Of a stretch of 64,000 bases of DNA, positions 38,786-48,678 are shown in pieces (positions within the stretch are counted from its first letter, which is position 1; every line of letters starts with the position of its first letter). The position numbers and the translations under genes were made by a program. The notes beneath the pieces were generated by a model. It saw nothing but the letters and a program-made list of their open reading frames with translations. It ran no database searches and was not told the origin of the DNA. This stretch comes from Microbacterium ginsengiterrae (GTDB taxonomy: Bacteria > Actinomycetota > Actinomycetes > Actinomycetales > Microbacteriaceae), in NCBI RefSeq assembly GCF_014205075.1, contig NZ_JACHMU010000001.1, positions 558,001-622,000 of the forward strand. Direction: 5' to 3'.

Positions 38786-38967
38786 ATCGACGCGCTGACC
38801 GGATCTGAGATCCGCTGCGCGGTCGAGATGAACCGCAGAAGGGGTGGACCTCCCATTCTAGACGCAGGCGTCCAGGTCTCTCAAGTGAAAGAAGTGGGAG
38901 GTGGTTCTCCGCTTGAGGGGGGTGAGGCTCTCGGCCTTTCCGCTTCCCTGTGGGGCGAACAAGTAAT

Positions 38968-38996
38968 AACTTACGCGGGATCCCGACATCGGGCAA
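38968..38996 (-). promoter_or_regulatory. Possible second rRNA promoter
   Basis: TTGCCC (38991-38996), 17 nt, TAAGTT (38968-38973), about 200 bp upstream of the main promoter. The match is moderate only. Confidence 0.35.
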
Positions 38997-39157
38997 ATCC
39001 GGCCCGTTTCCCTGGCGTGTCGCGCTCGTTTCCCGCATGTTCCCGCGAAAACGGCACCGGGCGCCCGTGGGGCCCGTACAGAGCCGGCTGGGTCCGTCTG
39101 AGCCGCTCTCGGCCACGGATCCCCCGTGGGGACGCCTCAGCAGCTGCCGGACACGCA

Positions 39158-39190
39158 GAAGGGCCCCCGCCGGATCGGCAGGGGCCCTTC
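39158..39190 (-). terminator. Terminator after rplK-rplA
   Basis: GAAGGGCCCC pairs with GGGGCCCTTC over 10 bp, 11 bases after the rplA stop, with a GC-rich loop. No long T-run, as usual in this group. Confidence 0.75.
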
Positions 39191-39201
39191 ACTCGTCACA
39201 C

Positions 39202-39888
39202 TCAGATGGCGTTGACATCCAGCGGGATGCCGGGGCCGAACGTCGTCGACACCGCGCCCTTCTGGATGTAGCGGCCCTTCGCGCTCGACGGCTTGAGGCG
39301 AACGATCTCCTCGAGCGCCGCACCGATGTTCTCGTCCAGCTGCTCAGCCGAGAACGAGGCCTTGCCGACGACGAAGTGCACGTTGGCGTGCTTGTCGACG
39401 CGGAACTCGATCTTGCCGCCCTTGATCTCCTCGACGGCCTTGGCCGGGTTCGGAGTCACGGTGCCGGTCTTCGGGTTCGGCATGAGGCCGCGGGGACCGA
39501 GCACCTTACCCAGTCGACCGACCTGACCCATGAGCTCGGGGGTGGAGACTGCGGAGTCGAATCCGGTCCACCCAGCGGCGACCTTCTCGATGAGCTCGGC
39601 GCCGCCGACCTCGTCAGCACCTGCGGCGATGGCCGCCTCGGCCGCGGGGCCGGTGGCGAACACGATGACGCGGGCGGTCTTACCGGTCCCGTGCGGGAGG
39701 ATGACGGTGCCACGCACCATCTGGTCCGCCTTGCGCGGGTCGACGGCGAGCTTCAGCGCGACCTCGACGGTCGAGTCGAACTTCGCCGAGCCGGTCTCCT
39801 TCGCGAGGGCGACAGCCTCGGTCGGGGTGTAGAAACGGTCTGCCTCGATCTTCGCGGCGGCAGCCTGATATGCCTTGGACTTTGCCAT
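39202..39888 (-). CDS. rplA: Ribosomal protein L1
   Basis: 228 residues. It forms the L1 stalk of the large subunit and can repress its own operon. It begins [20 protein letters not shown], and [20 protein letters not shown] is the L1 signature. The ATG at 39888 follows GAGGGG. It lies 11 bp after rplK. Confidence 0.98.
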   Translation of the reverse strand: MAKSKAYQAAAAKIEADRFYTPTEAVALAKETGSAKFDSTVEVALKLAVDPRKADQMVRGTVILPHGTGKTARVIVFATGPAAEAAIAAGADEVGGAELIEKVAAGWTGFDSAVSTPELMGQVGRLGKVLGPRGLMPNPKTGTVTPNPAKAVEEIKGGKIEFRVDKHANVHFVVGKASFSAEQLDENIGAALEEIVRLKPSSAKGRYIQKGAVSTTFGPGIPLDVNAI

Positions 39889-39899
39889 GATTATTCCCC

Positions 39900-40331
39900 T
39901 CAGCCCTCGACCGTGATGCCCATGGAACGGGCGGTTCCGGCGATGATCTTCGAGGCGGCCTCGATGTCGTTCGCGTTCAGGTCGGCCTGCTTGGTCTCTG
40001 CGATCTGACGGACCTGGTCCTTGGTGATCTTTCCGACCTTGACGGTGTGCGGCGTGGCCGAAGCCTTCTGCACGCCTGCGGCCTTCTTGATCAGCTCTGC
40101 TGCCGGCGGCGTCTTGAGGACGAACGTGAAGCTGCGGTCCTCGTAGACGGTGATCTCGACCGGGATGACGTTTCCGCGCTGCGACTCGGTCGCGGCGTTG
40201 TACGCCTTGCAGAACTCCATGATGTTCACGCCGTGCTGACCGAGCGCGGGCCCGATCGGCGGCGCCGGGTTGGCTGCACCGGCGTTGATCTGGAGCTTGA
40301 TCAGGCCGGTCACCTTCTTCTTGGGTGCCAT
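39900..40331 (-). CDS. rplK: Ribosomal protein L11
   Basis: 143 residues. It binds the GTPase-associated centre of 23S rRNA. The opening [20 protein letters not shown] and [20 protein letters not shown] are diagnostic, and the C-terminal RNA-binding part includes [13 protein letters not shown]. The ATG at 40331 follows GAAAGGAAGAG. The leader has small hairpins that may bind L1. Confidence 0.98.
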
Positions 40332-40442
40332 TTCTCTTCCTTTCATCGAGCGGATGCCGACGGCATCCCTCTCCCGCGGAGACGGAATCTCCGTACCGCG
40401 GTGCTGTCGATGCGCACGCAGAACGTACGCACAAACCATCCA

Positions 40443-40448
40443 AGTGTA
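40443..40448 (-). promoter_or_regulatory. -10 box TACACT for rplK-rplA
   Basis: TACACT sits about 112 bp before the rplK start, giving a leader of about 105 nt that contains GGATGCC-GTC-GGCATCC and GGAGA-TTCCG-TCTCC hairpins. The -35 lies in the nusG terminator and is poor. Confidence 0.4.
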
Positions 40449-40457
40449 CCGGATGCA

Positions 40458-40492
40458 GAACGCCCCGCCGGCCGGAGCCGAGCGGGGCGTTC
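40458..40492 (-). terminator. Terminator after nusG
   Basis: GAACGCCCCGC pairs perfectly over 11 bp with GCGGGGCGTTC with a 13-nt loop, 25 bases after the nusG stop. It separates secE-nusG from rplK-rplA. Confidence 0.85.
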
Positions 40493-40517
40493 GTGACAGC
40501 GAATGCGGTTCGAGCCG

Positions 40518-41543
40518 TCAGGACATCTTGGTGACCTGGTCGAACGACAGCTCGACCGGGGTCTCGCGCTCGAACAGGGACACCAGCACGGTGAGCTTGC
40601 CGCTCTCCGGCTTGATCTCGCTGATCGATCCGGGGAGGCCGGCGAACGAGCCTTCCTTGATGGTGATCGTCTCGCCGATCTCGAAGTCGACCTCGGCAGG
40701 AACGGAGCGTGCCACGGCGACGCCGCCCTTGGACTGCACGTTCTTCGCGGTCGAGACGTCCTTGACCTCGACGAGCGCCTTCAGCATGTTGAAGGCCTCC
40801 TCGAACCGGAGCGGAGTCGGGTTGTGCGCGTTGCCGACGAAGCCGGTGACACCGGGGGTGTGGCGGACGACGGACCAGGTGTCCTCGTTGAGCTCCATGC
40901 GCACGAGCACGTAGCCGGGGATGCGGACGCGCGTGACCATCTTGCGCTGGCCGTTCTTGATCTCGACGACGTCCTCCATCGGGACCTCGACCTGGTAGAT
41001 GTCGTCCTCGACCTCAAGCGTCGACTTGCGCTGCTCGATGTTGGCCTTCACCTTGCGCTCGAAGCCCGCGTAGGAGTGGATGACGTACCACTTGCCCGGA
41101 AGCATCCGAAGGTCCATGCGGAAGGCCTCGTACGGGTCCTGCTCCGCAGCGTCCGAGGCGGACTCCGCCTCTTCGTCCTCGTCGTCGACCTCGGGGCCGT
41201 CGTAGGGGGTGACCTCCTCGGCCGCCGCAGCCTCGACCTCGGCGGCCTCCTCGGCCGTCGCGTCGTTGAGGACCTCGGCGGCAGCCTCAGACTCCGCCGC
41301 TTCGTTCAAATTGAGAGCGTCGTTCACGATCGCGTCCGCCTCCGGGTCGTCGATGTCGATGTCTTCCGCGCCTTCACTGTCCGCTTCGTCGTCGCCGCCC
41401 TCGATGTGGACCGCCTCGTGCTCGGCAGCAGCGGACGCCTTCTCCTCGGCGGAGAGGACGTTGCCCTCCTGCGCCTCGTCGTCCTCGCTGGACTGCTCCG
41501 CGGCGGTCGCCCAGTCGGCGTCGTCGGAATATCGTTCAGACAC
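40518..41543 (-). CDS. nusG: Transcription termination/antitermination factor NusG
   Basis: 341 residues. The last 190 are the conserved part: NGN domain from [20 protein letters not shown], then GFVGN and the KOW domain [20 protein letters not shown] near residue 285. The first 150 are an acidic, Ala/Glu-rich extension, common in actinobacteria but absent from E. coli NusG (181 residues). The start was put at the GTG at 41543, which follows GGAAAG; the ATG at 41558 has no ribosome-binding site. It is co-transcribed with secE and tRNA-Trp. Confidence 0.95.
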   Translation of the reverse strand: MSERYSDDADWATAAEQSSEDDEAQEGNVLSAEEKASAAAEHEAVHIEGGDDEADSEGAEDIDIDDPEADAIVNDALNLNEAAESEAAAEVLNDATAEEAAEVEAAAAEEVTPYDGPEVDDEDEEAESASDAAEQDPYEAFRMDLRMLPGKWYVIHSYAGFERKVKANIEQRKSTLEVEDDIYQVEVPMEDVVEIKNGQRKMVTRVRIPGYVLVRMELNEDTWSVVRHTPGVTGFVGNAHNPTPLRFEEAFNMLKALVEVKDVSTAKNVQSKGGVAVARSVPAEVDFEIGETITIKEGSFAGLPGSISEIKPESGKLTVLVSLFERETPVELSFDQVTKMS

Positions 41544-41588
41544 GTTGTTTCTTTCCATTCAGAGCGGCCGGAGCCGCGGGGGCGCCGC

Positions 41589-41852
41589 TTACTGCGGCAC
41601 TCCGAAGACCTGCGCAGTCAGCCACGAGAAGACGGTGTCCAGACCGTACACGAAGGCCATCACGATGATCACGAAGACCAGCACGACCGCGGTGAACTTG
41701 AACAGCTCCTTGCGGGTCGGCGTCACGACCTTGCGCAGCTCGCCGATCACCTGACGGAAGAACAGTGCGATGCGCCCGAAGAAGCCGAGCCTCTTCACAC
41801 CGGCGGCACCGCCTGCCGCGACGATCTCGCCGCGCGGTTCGTCCTGATCCAT
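41589..41852 (-). CDS. secE: Preprotein translocase subunit SecE
   Basis: 87 residues with one membrane segment at about 55-75 and the conserved FFRQVIGELRKVVTPTRKEL amphipathic stretch before it. It is the small essential subunit of the SecYEG channel. It sits between tRNA-Trp and nusG, the standard order. Confidence 0.96.
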   Translation of the reverse strand: MDQDEPRGEIVAAGGAAGVKRLGFFGRIALFFRQVIGELRKVVTPTRKELFKFTAVVLVFVIIVMAFVYGLDTVFSWLTAQVFGVPQ

Positions 41853-41892
41853 CCTGAATGTACCTTTCGTGTGCCAGCGTGGCGCTGACGCG

Positions 41893-41965
<73 letters not shown>

Positions 41966-42167
41966 AGAGCCCTTGCGGGCCCTGGGTCTGCACTCCTCCC
42001 TCACCCGGAGGCACGGAAAAAGAATGCAGACAACTGCCTGACCAGTGTACGGCATGCCGCGGGGCCCGGCGAACCGAGGCCGCACGCGGCGCCTCCGAAC
42101 CCGCCGATGCGGCGCGCCGGACAGCCGCGACACCCGCCCCGGAATCCGGGTGAGCACGCAGCCGAGG

Positions 42168-43892
42168 TCAGAACAGCTGACGCCAGTTCGCCCGCGCGAG
42201 ATCGAGCAGCTCGTCTCCCCGACCCGACATCACGGTGCGGATCGCGTACAGCGCGAAGCCCTTGACCTGTTCGGCGGTCACCGCCGGCGGCATGGACAGT
42301 TCCTGACGCTCGGTGACCACGTCCAGAAGCGCGGGGCCGTCGTGCGCGAGGACCTCGGCGACAGCCTGCGGAAGGTCCTCACTGCGCTCGACGCGACGCG
42401 CGAAGATGCCGAGGGCCTCCGCGACTGCGGCGAAGTTCGGGTTGTCGAGGTCGGTCGCGTACGTGACGAACCCGGCCGCCTTCATCTCCAGCTCGACGAA
42501 GTTCAGCGAGGAGTTGTTCACCACGATCGTCTTGACCGGCAGCCGGTTCTGGGTGAGCGTGATCAACTCACCGAGCATCATCGCCAGTCCCCCGTCTCCG
42601 GCGAGCGCGACGACCTGGCGATCGGGTTGCGCGGTCTGGGCGCCGATCCCGTGCAGCAGCGCGTTGGCCATGGACCCGTGTGTGAAGGAGCCGATCAGGC
42701 GCCGGCGGCCGTTCATCGTGAGGTAGCGCGCCGCCCACACGGTGGGCGAACCGACATCGGCTGTGAAGACCGCGTCAGCGCTCGCGTGCTCGTCGAGCAG
42801 ACGCGCGAGGTACTGCGGGTGGATCGGCTTGCCACCCTTGGCCGGCACGGCGAGCTCGTCGAGTTTCGCCCGCGTCTTGCGATAGTGCGCGACCGCGTCG
42901 TCGAGGTGCGACCGATCGGTCTGCTCGGCGAGCCGCGGCAGCAGCGCATCGACCGTGGCCCGAACATCTCCCACGAGACCGAGATCCAGCGGATGCCGCT
43001 TGCCGAGCTGCGACCCGCGGATGTCGACCTGGATGGTCGTCGCGCCCTCCGGATAGAACTGCTCGTACGGGAAGTCGGAGCCGAGGACCAGCAGGGTGTC
43101 GGCGGACTCCATCGCCCGGTAACCCGACGCGAATCCGAGCAGACCCGTCATCCCCACATCGAACGGGTTGTCGTACTCGATGAACTCCTTGCCACGCAGC
43201 GCGTGCACGATCGGAGCGCCGAGTCGGTCTGCGAGCGCCACGACCTCGTCGTGGGCCCCCTCGACGCCGGCGCCGGCGAGGATCGTCACCTTCTTGGCCG
43301 CATTCAGCAGCTCTGCGGTCTTCTCGAGCTCAGCGGGGCTCGGCACGACCACGGGTTGAGTGCGCTCGATGCGCGTCGCACGATCCCGCTCGATCTCGGC
43401 GAGCGCGACTTCGCCGGGGATGACGAGCACGGCGACCCCTCGCTCCTCGATCGCCGTACGCATCGCGATCTCCAGCAGACGCGGCATCTGCACCGGATCG
43501 GCGACGTATTCGACGTACACGCTGCACTCCCGGAACAGCTCCTGCGGGTGCGTCTCCTGGAAGTACCCCGTTCCGATCTCGTTCGTCGGGATGTGCGCCG
43601 CGATCGCGAGCACGGGTACGCGCGAGCGATTCGCGTCGAACAGACCGTTGATGAGATGCAGGTTGCCGGGTCCGCACGACCCGGCGACCACGGCGAGGTC
43701 TCCGGTGACGGCCGCGTCGGCCGCCGCGGCGAAGGCTGCCGACTCCTCGTGCCGGACATGCACCCATCGGATGGTGCCGTCCTTGCGCAGCGCGTCGGTG
43801 AAGCCGTTGAGGGAGTCCCCCGGGATGCCGTAGACCCGGTCGATCCCGTTCGTGCGGAGGGTGCGGACGATGTTCTCTGCGACGGTGGCCAT
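42168..43892 (-). CDS. poxB: Thiamine-diphosphate-dependent pyruvate oxidase / quinone-dependent pyruvate dehydrogenase
   Basis: 574 residues. The N-terminal PYR domain holds the activating glutamate in VRHEESAAFAA (E49/E50), the middle FAD-binding domain includes LVLGSDFPYEQF, and the C-terminal ThDP motif begins GDGGLAMMLGELITL and ends VVNN. It decarboxylates pyruvate to acetate and CO2 (quinone form) or to acetyl phosphate (oxidase form); the C-terminus is short of a clear membrane-binding helix, so the form is open. TAGGGT six bases before the ATG suggests a leaderless message. Confidence 0.9.
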   Translation of the reverse strand: MATVAENIVRTLRTNGIDRVYGIPGDSLNGFTDALRKDGTIRWVHVRHEESAAFAAAADAAVTGDLAVVAGSCGPGNLHLINGLFDANRSRVPVLAIAAHIPTNEIGTGYFQETHPQELFRECSVYVEYVADPVQMPRLLEIAMRTAIEERGVAVLVIPGEVALAEIERDRATRIERTQPVVVPSPAELEKTAELLNAAKKVTILAGAGVEGAHDEVVALADRLGAPIVHALRGKEFIEYDNPFDVGMTGLLGFASGYRAMESADTLLVLGSDFPYEQFYPEGATTIQVDIRGSQLGKRHPLDLGLVGDVRATVDALLPRLAEQTDRSHLDDAVAHYRKTRAKLDELAVPAKGGKPIHPQYLARLLDEHASADAVFTADVGSPTVWAARYLTMNGRRRLIGSFTHGSMANALLHGIGAQTAQPDRQVVALAGDGGLAMMLGELITLTQNRLPVKTIVVNNSSLNFVELEMKAAGFVTYATDLDNPNFAAVAEALGIFARRVERSEDLPQAVAEVLAHDGPALLDVVTERQELSMPPAVTAEQVKGFALYAIRTVMSGRGDELLDLARANWRQLF

Positions 43893-43898
43893 GGTCCG

Positions 43899-43904
43899 AC
43901 CCTA
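43899..43904 (-). promoter_or_regulatory. -10 box TAGGGT for the pyruvate oxidase gene
   Basis: TAGGGT is followed by six bases (CGGACC) and the ATG, with no Shine-Dalgarno. The -35 region is poor. Confidence 0.45.
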
Positions 43905-43968
43905 GCCCTGTGTGGTGGGAACAGGGCCAGGATCGGAGCGGGCTTTCCGCCGGCGCCGACGGCAGATC

Positions 43969-44014
43969 GCACAGGCCCTGTCGTCCGCTCGCGCGGATGA
44001 CAGGGGCCTGTGCG
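43969..44014 (-). terminator. Terminator after gntP
   Basis: A long imperfect hairpin: GCACAGGCC-CTGTC pairs with GACAGGGGCCTGTGC, capped by a second short stem CCGC/GCGG. It begins 12 bases after the gntP stop. Confidence 0.75.
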
Positions 44015-44025
44015 TGCTCGCCTGG

Positions 44026-45447
<1,422 letters not shown>

Positions 45448-45504
45448 CTCTGGATCTCTTCTTTCAGGTTCGAGGACGCGGGTACGTCCTGGTTGTCGTC
45501 GGGT

Positions 45505-46395
45505 TCAGGAAAGACGTTCGGGGGCGATGACGCGGATGACGGCGGAGTCGTCGTGCGCACCCAGGCCCTGGGCCTCGCCGAGCAGGAACAGCTGCTCGGC
45601 GGCATTCGCGACCGGAGTCGACAGGTGGGCGGCGCGGGCGGCGTCTCCGACGATGCCCATGTCCTTGACGAAGATGTCGAGGCGGCTGAGCACCTCGGCG
45701 CCGTCCTCGTCGTAGGCCTGCAGAGAACGCGGGCCGCGGTTGCCGAGCATGAACGAGTTGGCCGCTCCCGCGGTGAGCGCCTCGAGGGTCTTCTCCCGGT
45801 CGAGGCCGAGAGCGTCGGCGAGCGCCAGCGCCTCGGCGGCGGCGGCGATGTGCACGCCGCACAGCAGCTGGTTGACAGTCTTCAACGCCTGTCCGTCGCC
45901 GGGCTTGTCGCCGACGATGGACAGCGTCGAGGCGAGGTGCTCCAGCACGGGCCGCGCGACGTCGAGCGCCGCCGGGGCGGCGCCGACGACGATCAGGAGG
46001 TCGCCCTCGCCGGCACGGACGGGTCCGCCGGAGAGTGGGGCATCCACCAACTGCACACCGTGCTCGCCGAGCCGGGCGGCGATGTCACCGATGCCGTCGG
46101 TTCCCACGGTGCTGGTGAGGATGACCACCGCGCCGTCCTCGAGGTGCGAGGCGAGCCCGTTCTCGCCGAACAGCAAGTCGTTCAGCTGGCTTCCGGTGCG
46201 CACCGCGACGAGGATCGCCTGCGCACCGGCGACGGCAGCAGCGGCGGAGTCGGCGCCCTGGACGCCCTTGTCGGCGGCGAGGGCGACGCGCTCAGCGGCG
46301 ATGTCGAAGCCGCGCGTCTCGAAGCGCTCGGCGAGGCGGGTGGCCATGGGCAGGCCCATGGCTCCCAATCCGATCACGGCGACAGTGGAGGTCAT
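45505..46395 (-). CDS. ltnD: NAD-dependent dehydrogenase of the L-threonate/3-hydroxyisobutyrate family
   Basis: 296 residues. The Rossmann loop is VAVIGLGAMGLPMA, the substrate loop is DAPLSGGPVRAGEG, and the catalytic lysine lies in KTVNQLLCGVHIAAAAEA. The family oxidises 3-hydroxy acids. Next to a four-carbon acid kinase and GntP permease it is best read as L-threonate (or D-erythronate-type) 2-dehydrogenase. The start ATG at 46395 follows GAAAGGA. It lies 17 bp after the kinase gene. Confidence 0.85.
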   Translation of the reverse strand: MTSTVAVIGLGAMGLPMATRLAERFETRGFDIAAERVALAADKGVQGADSAAAAVAGAQAILVAVRTGSQLNDLLFGENGLASHLEDGAVVILTSTVGTDGIGDIAARLGEHGVQLVDAPLSGGPVRAGEGDLLIVVGAAPAALDVARPVLEHLASTLSIVGDKPGDGQALKTVNQLLCGVHIAAAAEALALADALGLDREKTLEALTAGAANSFMLGNRGPRSLQAYDEDGAEVLSRLDIFVKDMGIVGDAARAAHLSTPVANAAEQLFLLGEAQGLGAHDDSAVIRVIAPERLS

Positions 46396-46412
46396 GATGG
46401 TCCTTTCGAATC

Positions 46413-47816
46413 TCAGTTGGCGTCTGCGAGGGTCGACACGACCCTGGCCAGCGAATCGGTGTCGCCGACGTTGCCGGCGAAGACGATGTAGGGAATGCCG
46501 ACGGCAGGTCCGGTCTGCGGCTGCCACAGGGACACGATCCCGGGCAGCATCGGCCCGAGAACGGTCGCGCGGCGGATCTCCAGCGCCTCGCTGGCGACGT
46601 CGCTGGAGGTGATGCCCCCCTTGGCGATCACGAATCGAGGCGGCGAGATCGCCAGCACACGACGCACGAGCTCGACGACGCCGCTGGAGACCTTGCGCGC
46701 GATCTCGAGGCTTTCGTCGCCGTCGGCACCGGTGACGAGCTCACGCGTGGTGTGCACGATGACCGATCCGGAGGCGAGCATCTCGGCCACGGCGTTCGCC
46801 TGATCGTCCAGGTGCGTCTCACGACGCTCATCGATGAGCTGACGGACGTCGAGCTCGATCGTCGCGGTGTCGGGACGCCGGCGCCGCAGTTCCTCGAGCT
46901 GAGCCGTGGTCAGGGGCACGTGGCTGCCGACCACGACGAGACCGCCGCGGTCGTGGGCGAACGGGATGTCGGCGCCCGAGACCGGCCGTGCGATCTCCTG
47001 TCCGATGTGCGCACGCACGTACGGCGGGCCGACGCGCAGCAGGACGGGGCGCTCGCGAAGACGGTGCAGCGCAAGAGCGACCACGCGCATGTCGCTCTCG
47101 TCGACGACGTCGACGGCGACGACCGTGCCGGTCGGGAGGCCGGCGAGGAAATCGGCGACGGTGGTGACGCCGGAGCGGATGATGTCGACGGTGAGGGCGG
47201 CGACGGCATCGGCCGGGATGCGCCCCTCGGTCTTCTCGGCGACCCAATCGCGCAGGTCGGACGAGGCGAAGCCGAAGGTGGCGTCCTTCGCGAACGGGGT
47301 GTCCCCGACCGGGGTCGCCTCACCGTCGGTCACCCAGTAGTGCACGGAGTCGACCGTGATGCGGCCGGCGTCGGGGAAGGCGGGGACGAGGAGCGTGAGC
47401 TCAGGGGCGGCACCGCCGTGCGCGACGATCTCGGCAGAGAGCACGTCCGTCTCGAGCGGGAAGTGCCCGCGCAGGGTGGAATCCCCGCGCGAGACGAAGG
47501 TCACGTGGCGGCCTGCCTCTGCCGCAGCGGCGAGCGCGACGGCGACGACCTCGCGGTTGCGCTCCGCCGCAGTCCTCTCGTCGAGCGAGCGTGTGTTGGT
47601 GAGCACGTAGACGGCGGCGGCCCCGGTGGCGAACGCACCGGCGAGGTCCTCCTTCTCCCAACGGGTGAGAACAGGGAGATTCGCGACGGACTGGGTGCCG
47701 GTCGGGTCGTCGTCGAGGACGACGAGCACCCCCTGCGGGTCGAGCGATGCGCGGACCTCGGCGGCGGCGAGATCGACGGGGGCCGGGATGCCGGCGAGAA
47801 GCGCGTCGACGTGCAT
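46413..47816 (-). CDS. otnK: Four-carbon acid sugar kinase (DUF1537, OtnK/DtnK type)
   Basis: 467 residues. The N-terminal block VLDDDPTGTQSVANL and SRGDSTLRGHFPLE bind the sugar acid, and the C-terminal KGGITSSDVASEAL with PIVSLW-like GIVSLWQPQ is the nucleotide part. It phosphorylates 3-keto- or 2-keto-tetronate, or D-threonate. It is the first gene of the operon, with a promoter and operator just upstream. The aldolase-type decarboxylase (OtnC) and isomerase (OtnI) that usually complete the route are not in the window. Confidence 0.88.
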   Translation of the reverse strand: MHVDALLAGIPAPVDLAAAEVRASLDPQGVLVVLDDDPTGTQSVANLPVLTRWEKEDLAGAFATGAAAVYVLTNTRSLDERTAAERNREVVAVALAAAAEAGRHVTFVSRGDSTLRGHFPLETDVLSAEIVAHGGAAPELTLLVPAFPDAGRITVDSVHYWVTDGEATPVGDTPFAKDATFGFASSDLRDWVAEKTEGRIPADAVAALTVDIIRSGVTTVADFLAGLPTGTVVAVDVVDESDMRVVALALHRLRERPVLLRVGPPYVRAHIGQEIARPVSGADIPFAHDRGGLVVVGSHVPLTTAQLEELRRRRPDTATIELDVRQLIDERRETHLDDQANAVAEMLASGSVIVHTTRELVTGADGDESLEIARKVSSGVVELVRRVLAISPPRFVIAKGGITSSDVASEALEIRRATVLGPMLPGIVSLWQPQTGPAVGIPYIVFAGNVGDTDSLARVVSTLADAN

Positions 47817-47860
47817 GCGAACTCCTTCGTTCAGAGGGGCTTTCGGACGGGATCGGCATT

Positions 47861-47880
47861 GTTATCCGATATCAGATAAC
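47861..47880. promoter_or_regulatory. Operator of the sugar-acid operon
   Basis: TTATCCGATATCAGATAA is an 18-bp palindrome with one mismatched pair, extended by a flanking G/C pair. It lies immediately downstream of the -10 box, at the transcription start, where a bound GntR-family protein would block transcription. The FadR-type regulator gene is just upstream. Confidence 0.8.
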
Positions 47881-47881
47881 G

Positions 47882-47910
47882 AGCGTACGCCGAGATCCGC
47901 GCTCTGGCAA
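47882..47910 (-). promoter_or_regulatory. Promoter of otnK-ltnD-gntP
   Basis: The -35 TTGCCA (47905-47910) and -10 TACGCT (47882-47887) have a 17-nt spacer. The leader to otnK is about 60 nt. Confidence 0.7.
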
Positions 47911-47939
47911 AACGGCCCAGGCTCTCTGTCGTGACCCCG

Positions 47940-48647
47940 CTATTCGCCGAGGACGTAGTGCAGCAGATCGTCGCGGGTCTGCCGCATGTGACCCGCCATC
48001 GCCTCGCGCGCGGCCTCGGGAGAACGGGAGCGCATCGCCTCGAGCACGGCGGCGTGCTCGACCAGGGCATGTTCGCGGATCTCGAGCACGGCGCTGGTCT
48101 CACTGCGAGACGCCTGCAGCATGGTCGTGAGCGGGCGGACGGACGCGACGAGGATCCGGTTGTCGGCGGCGGCGAAGATCACGTCGTGGAAGGCGAGATC
48201 GGCGTCGACGAACCCCGGCACATCCCCGTTCGCGTGCGCCGTGCGCATCTGCTCGAGGAGCTCGGCGAGCCTCGCGATGTGCTCGTCGGTGCAGCGCGGA
48301 GCCGCAAGCTCGGCCGCACCCGTCTCGAACATGACGCGCATGTCGAGCAATTCGAGGGAGGACCGGCGCCGGGCACCGCCGCTGCGGGAGTACCGCACGA
48401 CGGCCTCGAGCCCGGTCCACTCATCGACCGGGGCGACCCGATGCCTGCTGCCGGGCACCGGGACGATGACCCCCTGCGCCTGGAGCAGCCGCACGCCCTC
48501 CCGGAGTGTCAGTCGGGACACCCCGAGGAGGGCGGCGAGGTCGGCTTCTGCGGGGAGGGGCTCCCCCGCGACGACGCGCCCGGCGATGATCTCATCGAGA
48601 AGCCCGTCCACCACGGATTGTGTACGGGTCACTCGCTCGGACTTCAT
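47940..48647 (-). CDS. GntR-family regulator, FadR subfamily (FCD domain)
   Basis: 235 residues. The winged HTH covers about residues 5-70 (PLPAEADLAALLGVSRLTLREGVRLLQAQG). The FCD effector domain follows, with metal-binding type residues in DLAFHDVIFAAADN and ALVEHAAVLEAM. It most likely represses the sugar-acid operon downstream. The start ATG at 48647 follows GGAGG. A perfect palindrome AACGCTAGCGTT lies seven bases upstream of the start. Confidence 0.9.
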   Translation of the reverse strand: MKSERVTRTQSVVDGLLDEIIAGRVVAGEPLPAEADLAALLGVSRLTLREGVRLLQAQGVIVPVPGSRHRVAPVDEWTGLEAVVRYSRSGGARRRSSLELLDMRVMFETGAAELAAPRCTDEHIARLAELLEQMRTAHANGDVPGFVDADLAFHDVIFAAADNRILVASVRPLTTMLQASRSETSAVLEIREHALVEHAAVLEAMRSRSPEAAREAMAGHMRQTRDDLLHYVLGE

Positions 48648-48653
48648 GCCTCC

Positions 48654-48665
48654 AACGCTAGCGTT
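48654..48665. promoter_or_regulatory. Perfect 12-bp palindrome before the FadR-type gene
   Basis: AACGCTAGCGTT is fully symmetric and contains TAGCGT seven bases before the ATG, so it could be both a -10 box and an operator. It differs from the operator at 47861-47880, so another protein or a different use is possible. Confidence 0.35.
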
Positions 48666-48678
48666 CCTGTCTCCTCAC

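Larger units (their letters stand above)
38505..39157 (-). other. rRNA operon leader and promoter region (no gene)
   Basis: About 650 bp between the rplA terminator and the 16S gene. It holds the main rrn promoter (38758-38785), a weaker upstream candidate (38968-38996), a TTGAGAACT boxA-like element at 38693-38701, and a U-rich stretch just before the 16S start. Reading frames here show no protein-like sequence. Confidence 0.8.

Noticed and set aside
41543..41558. ATG at 41558 as the nusG start
   Set aside because: It has no ribosome-binding site. The GTG at 41543 has GGAAAG at suitable distance.
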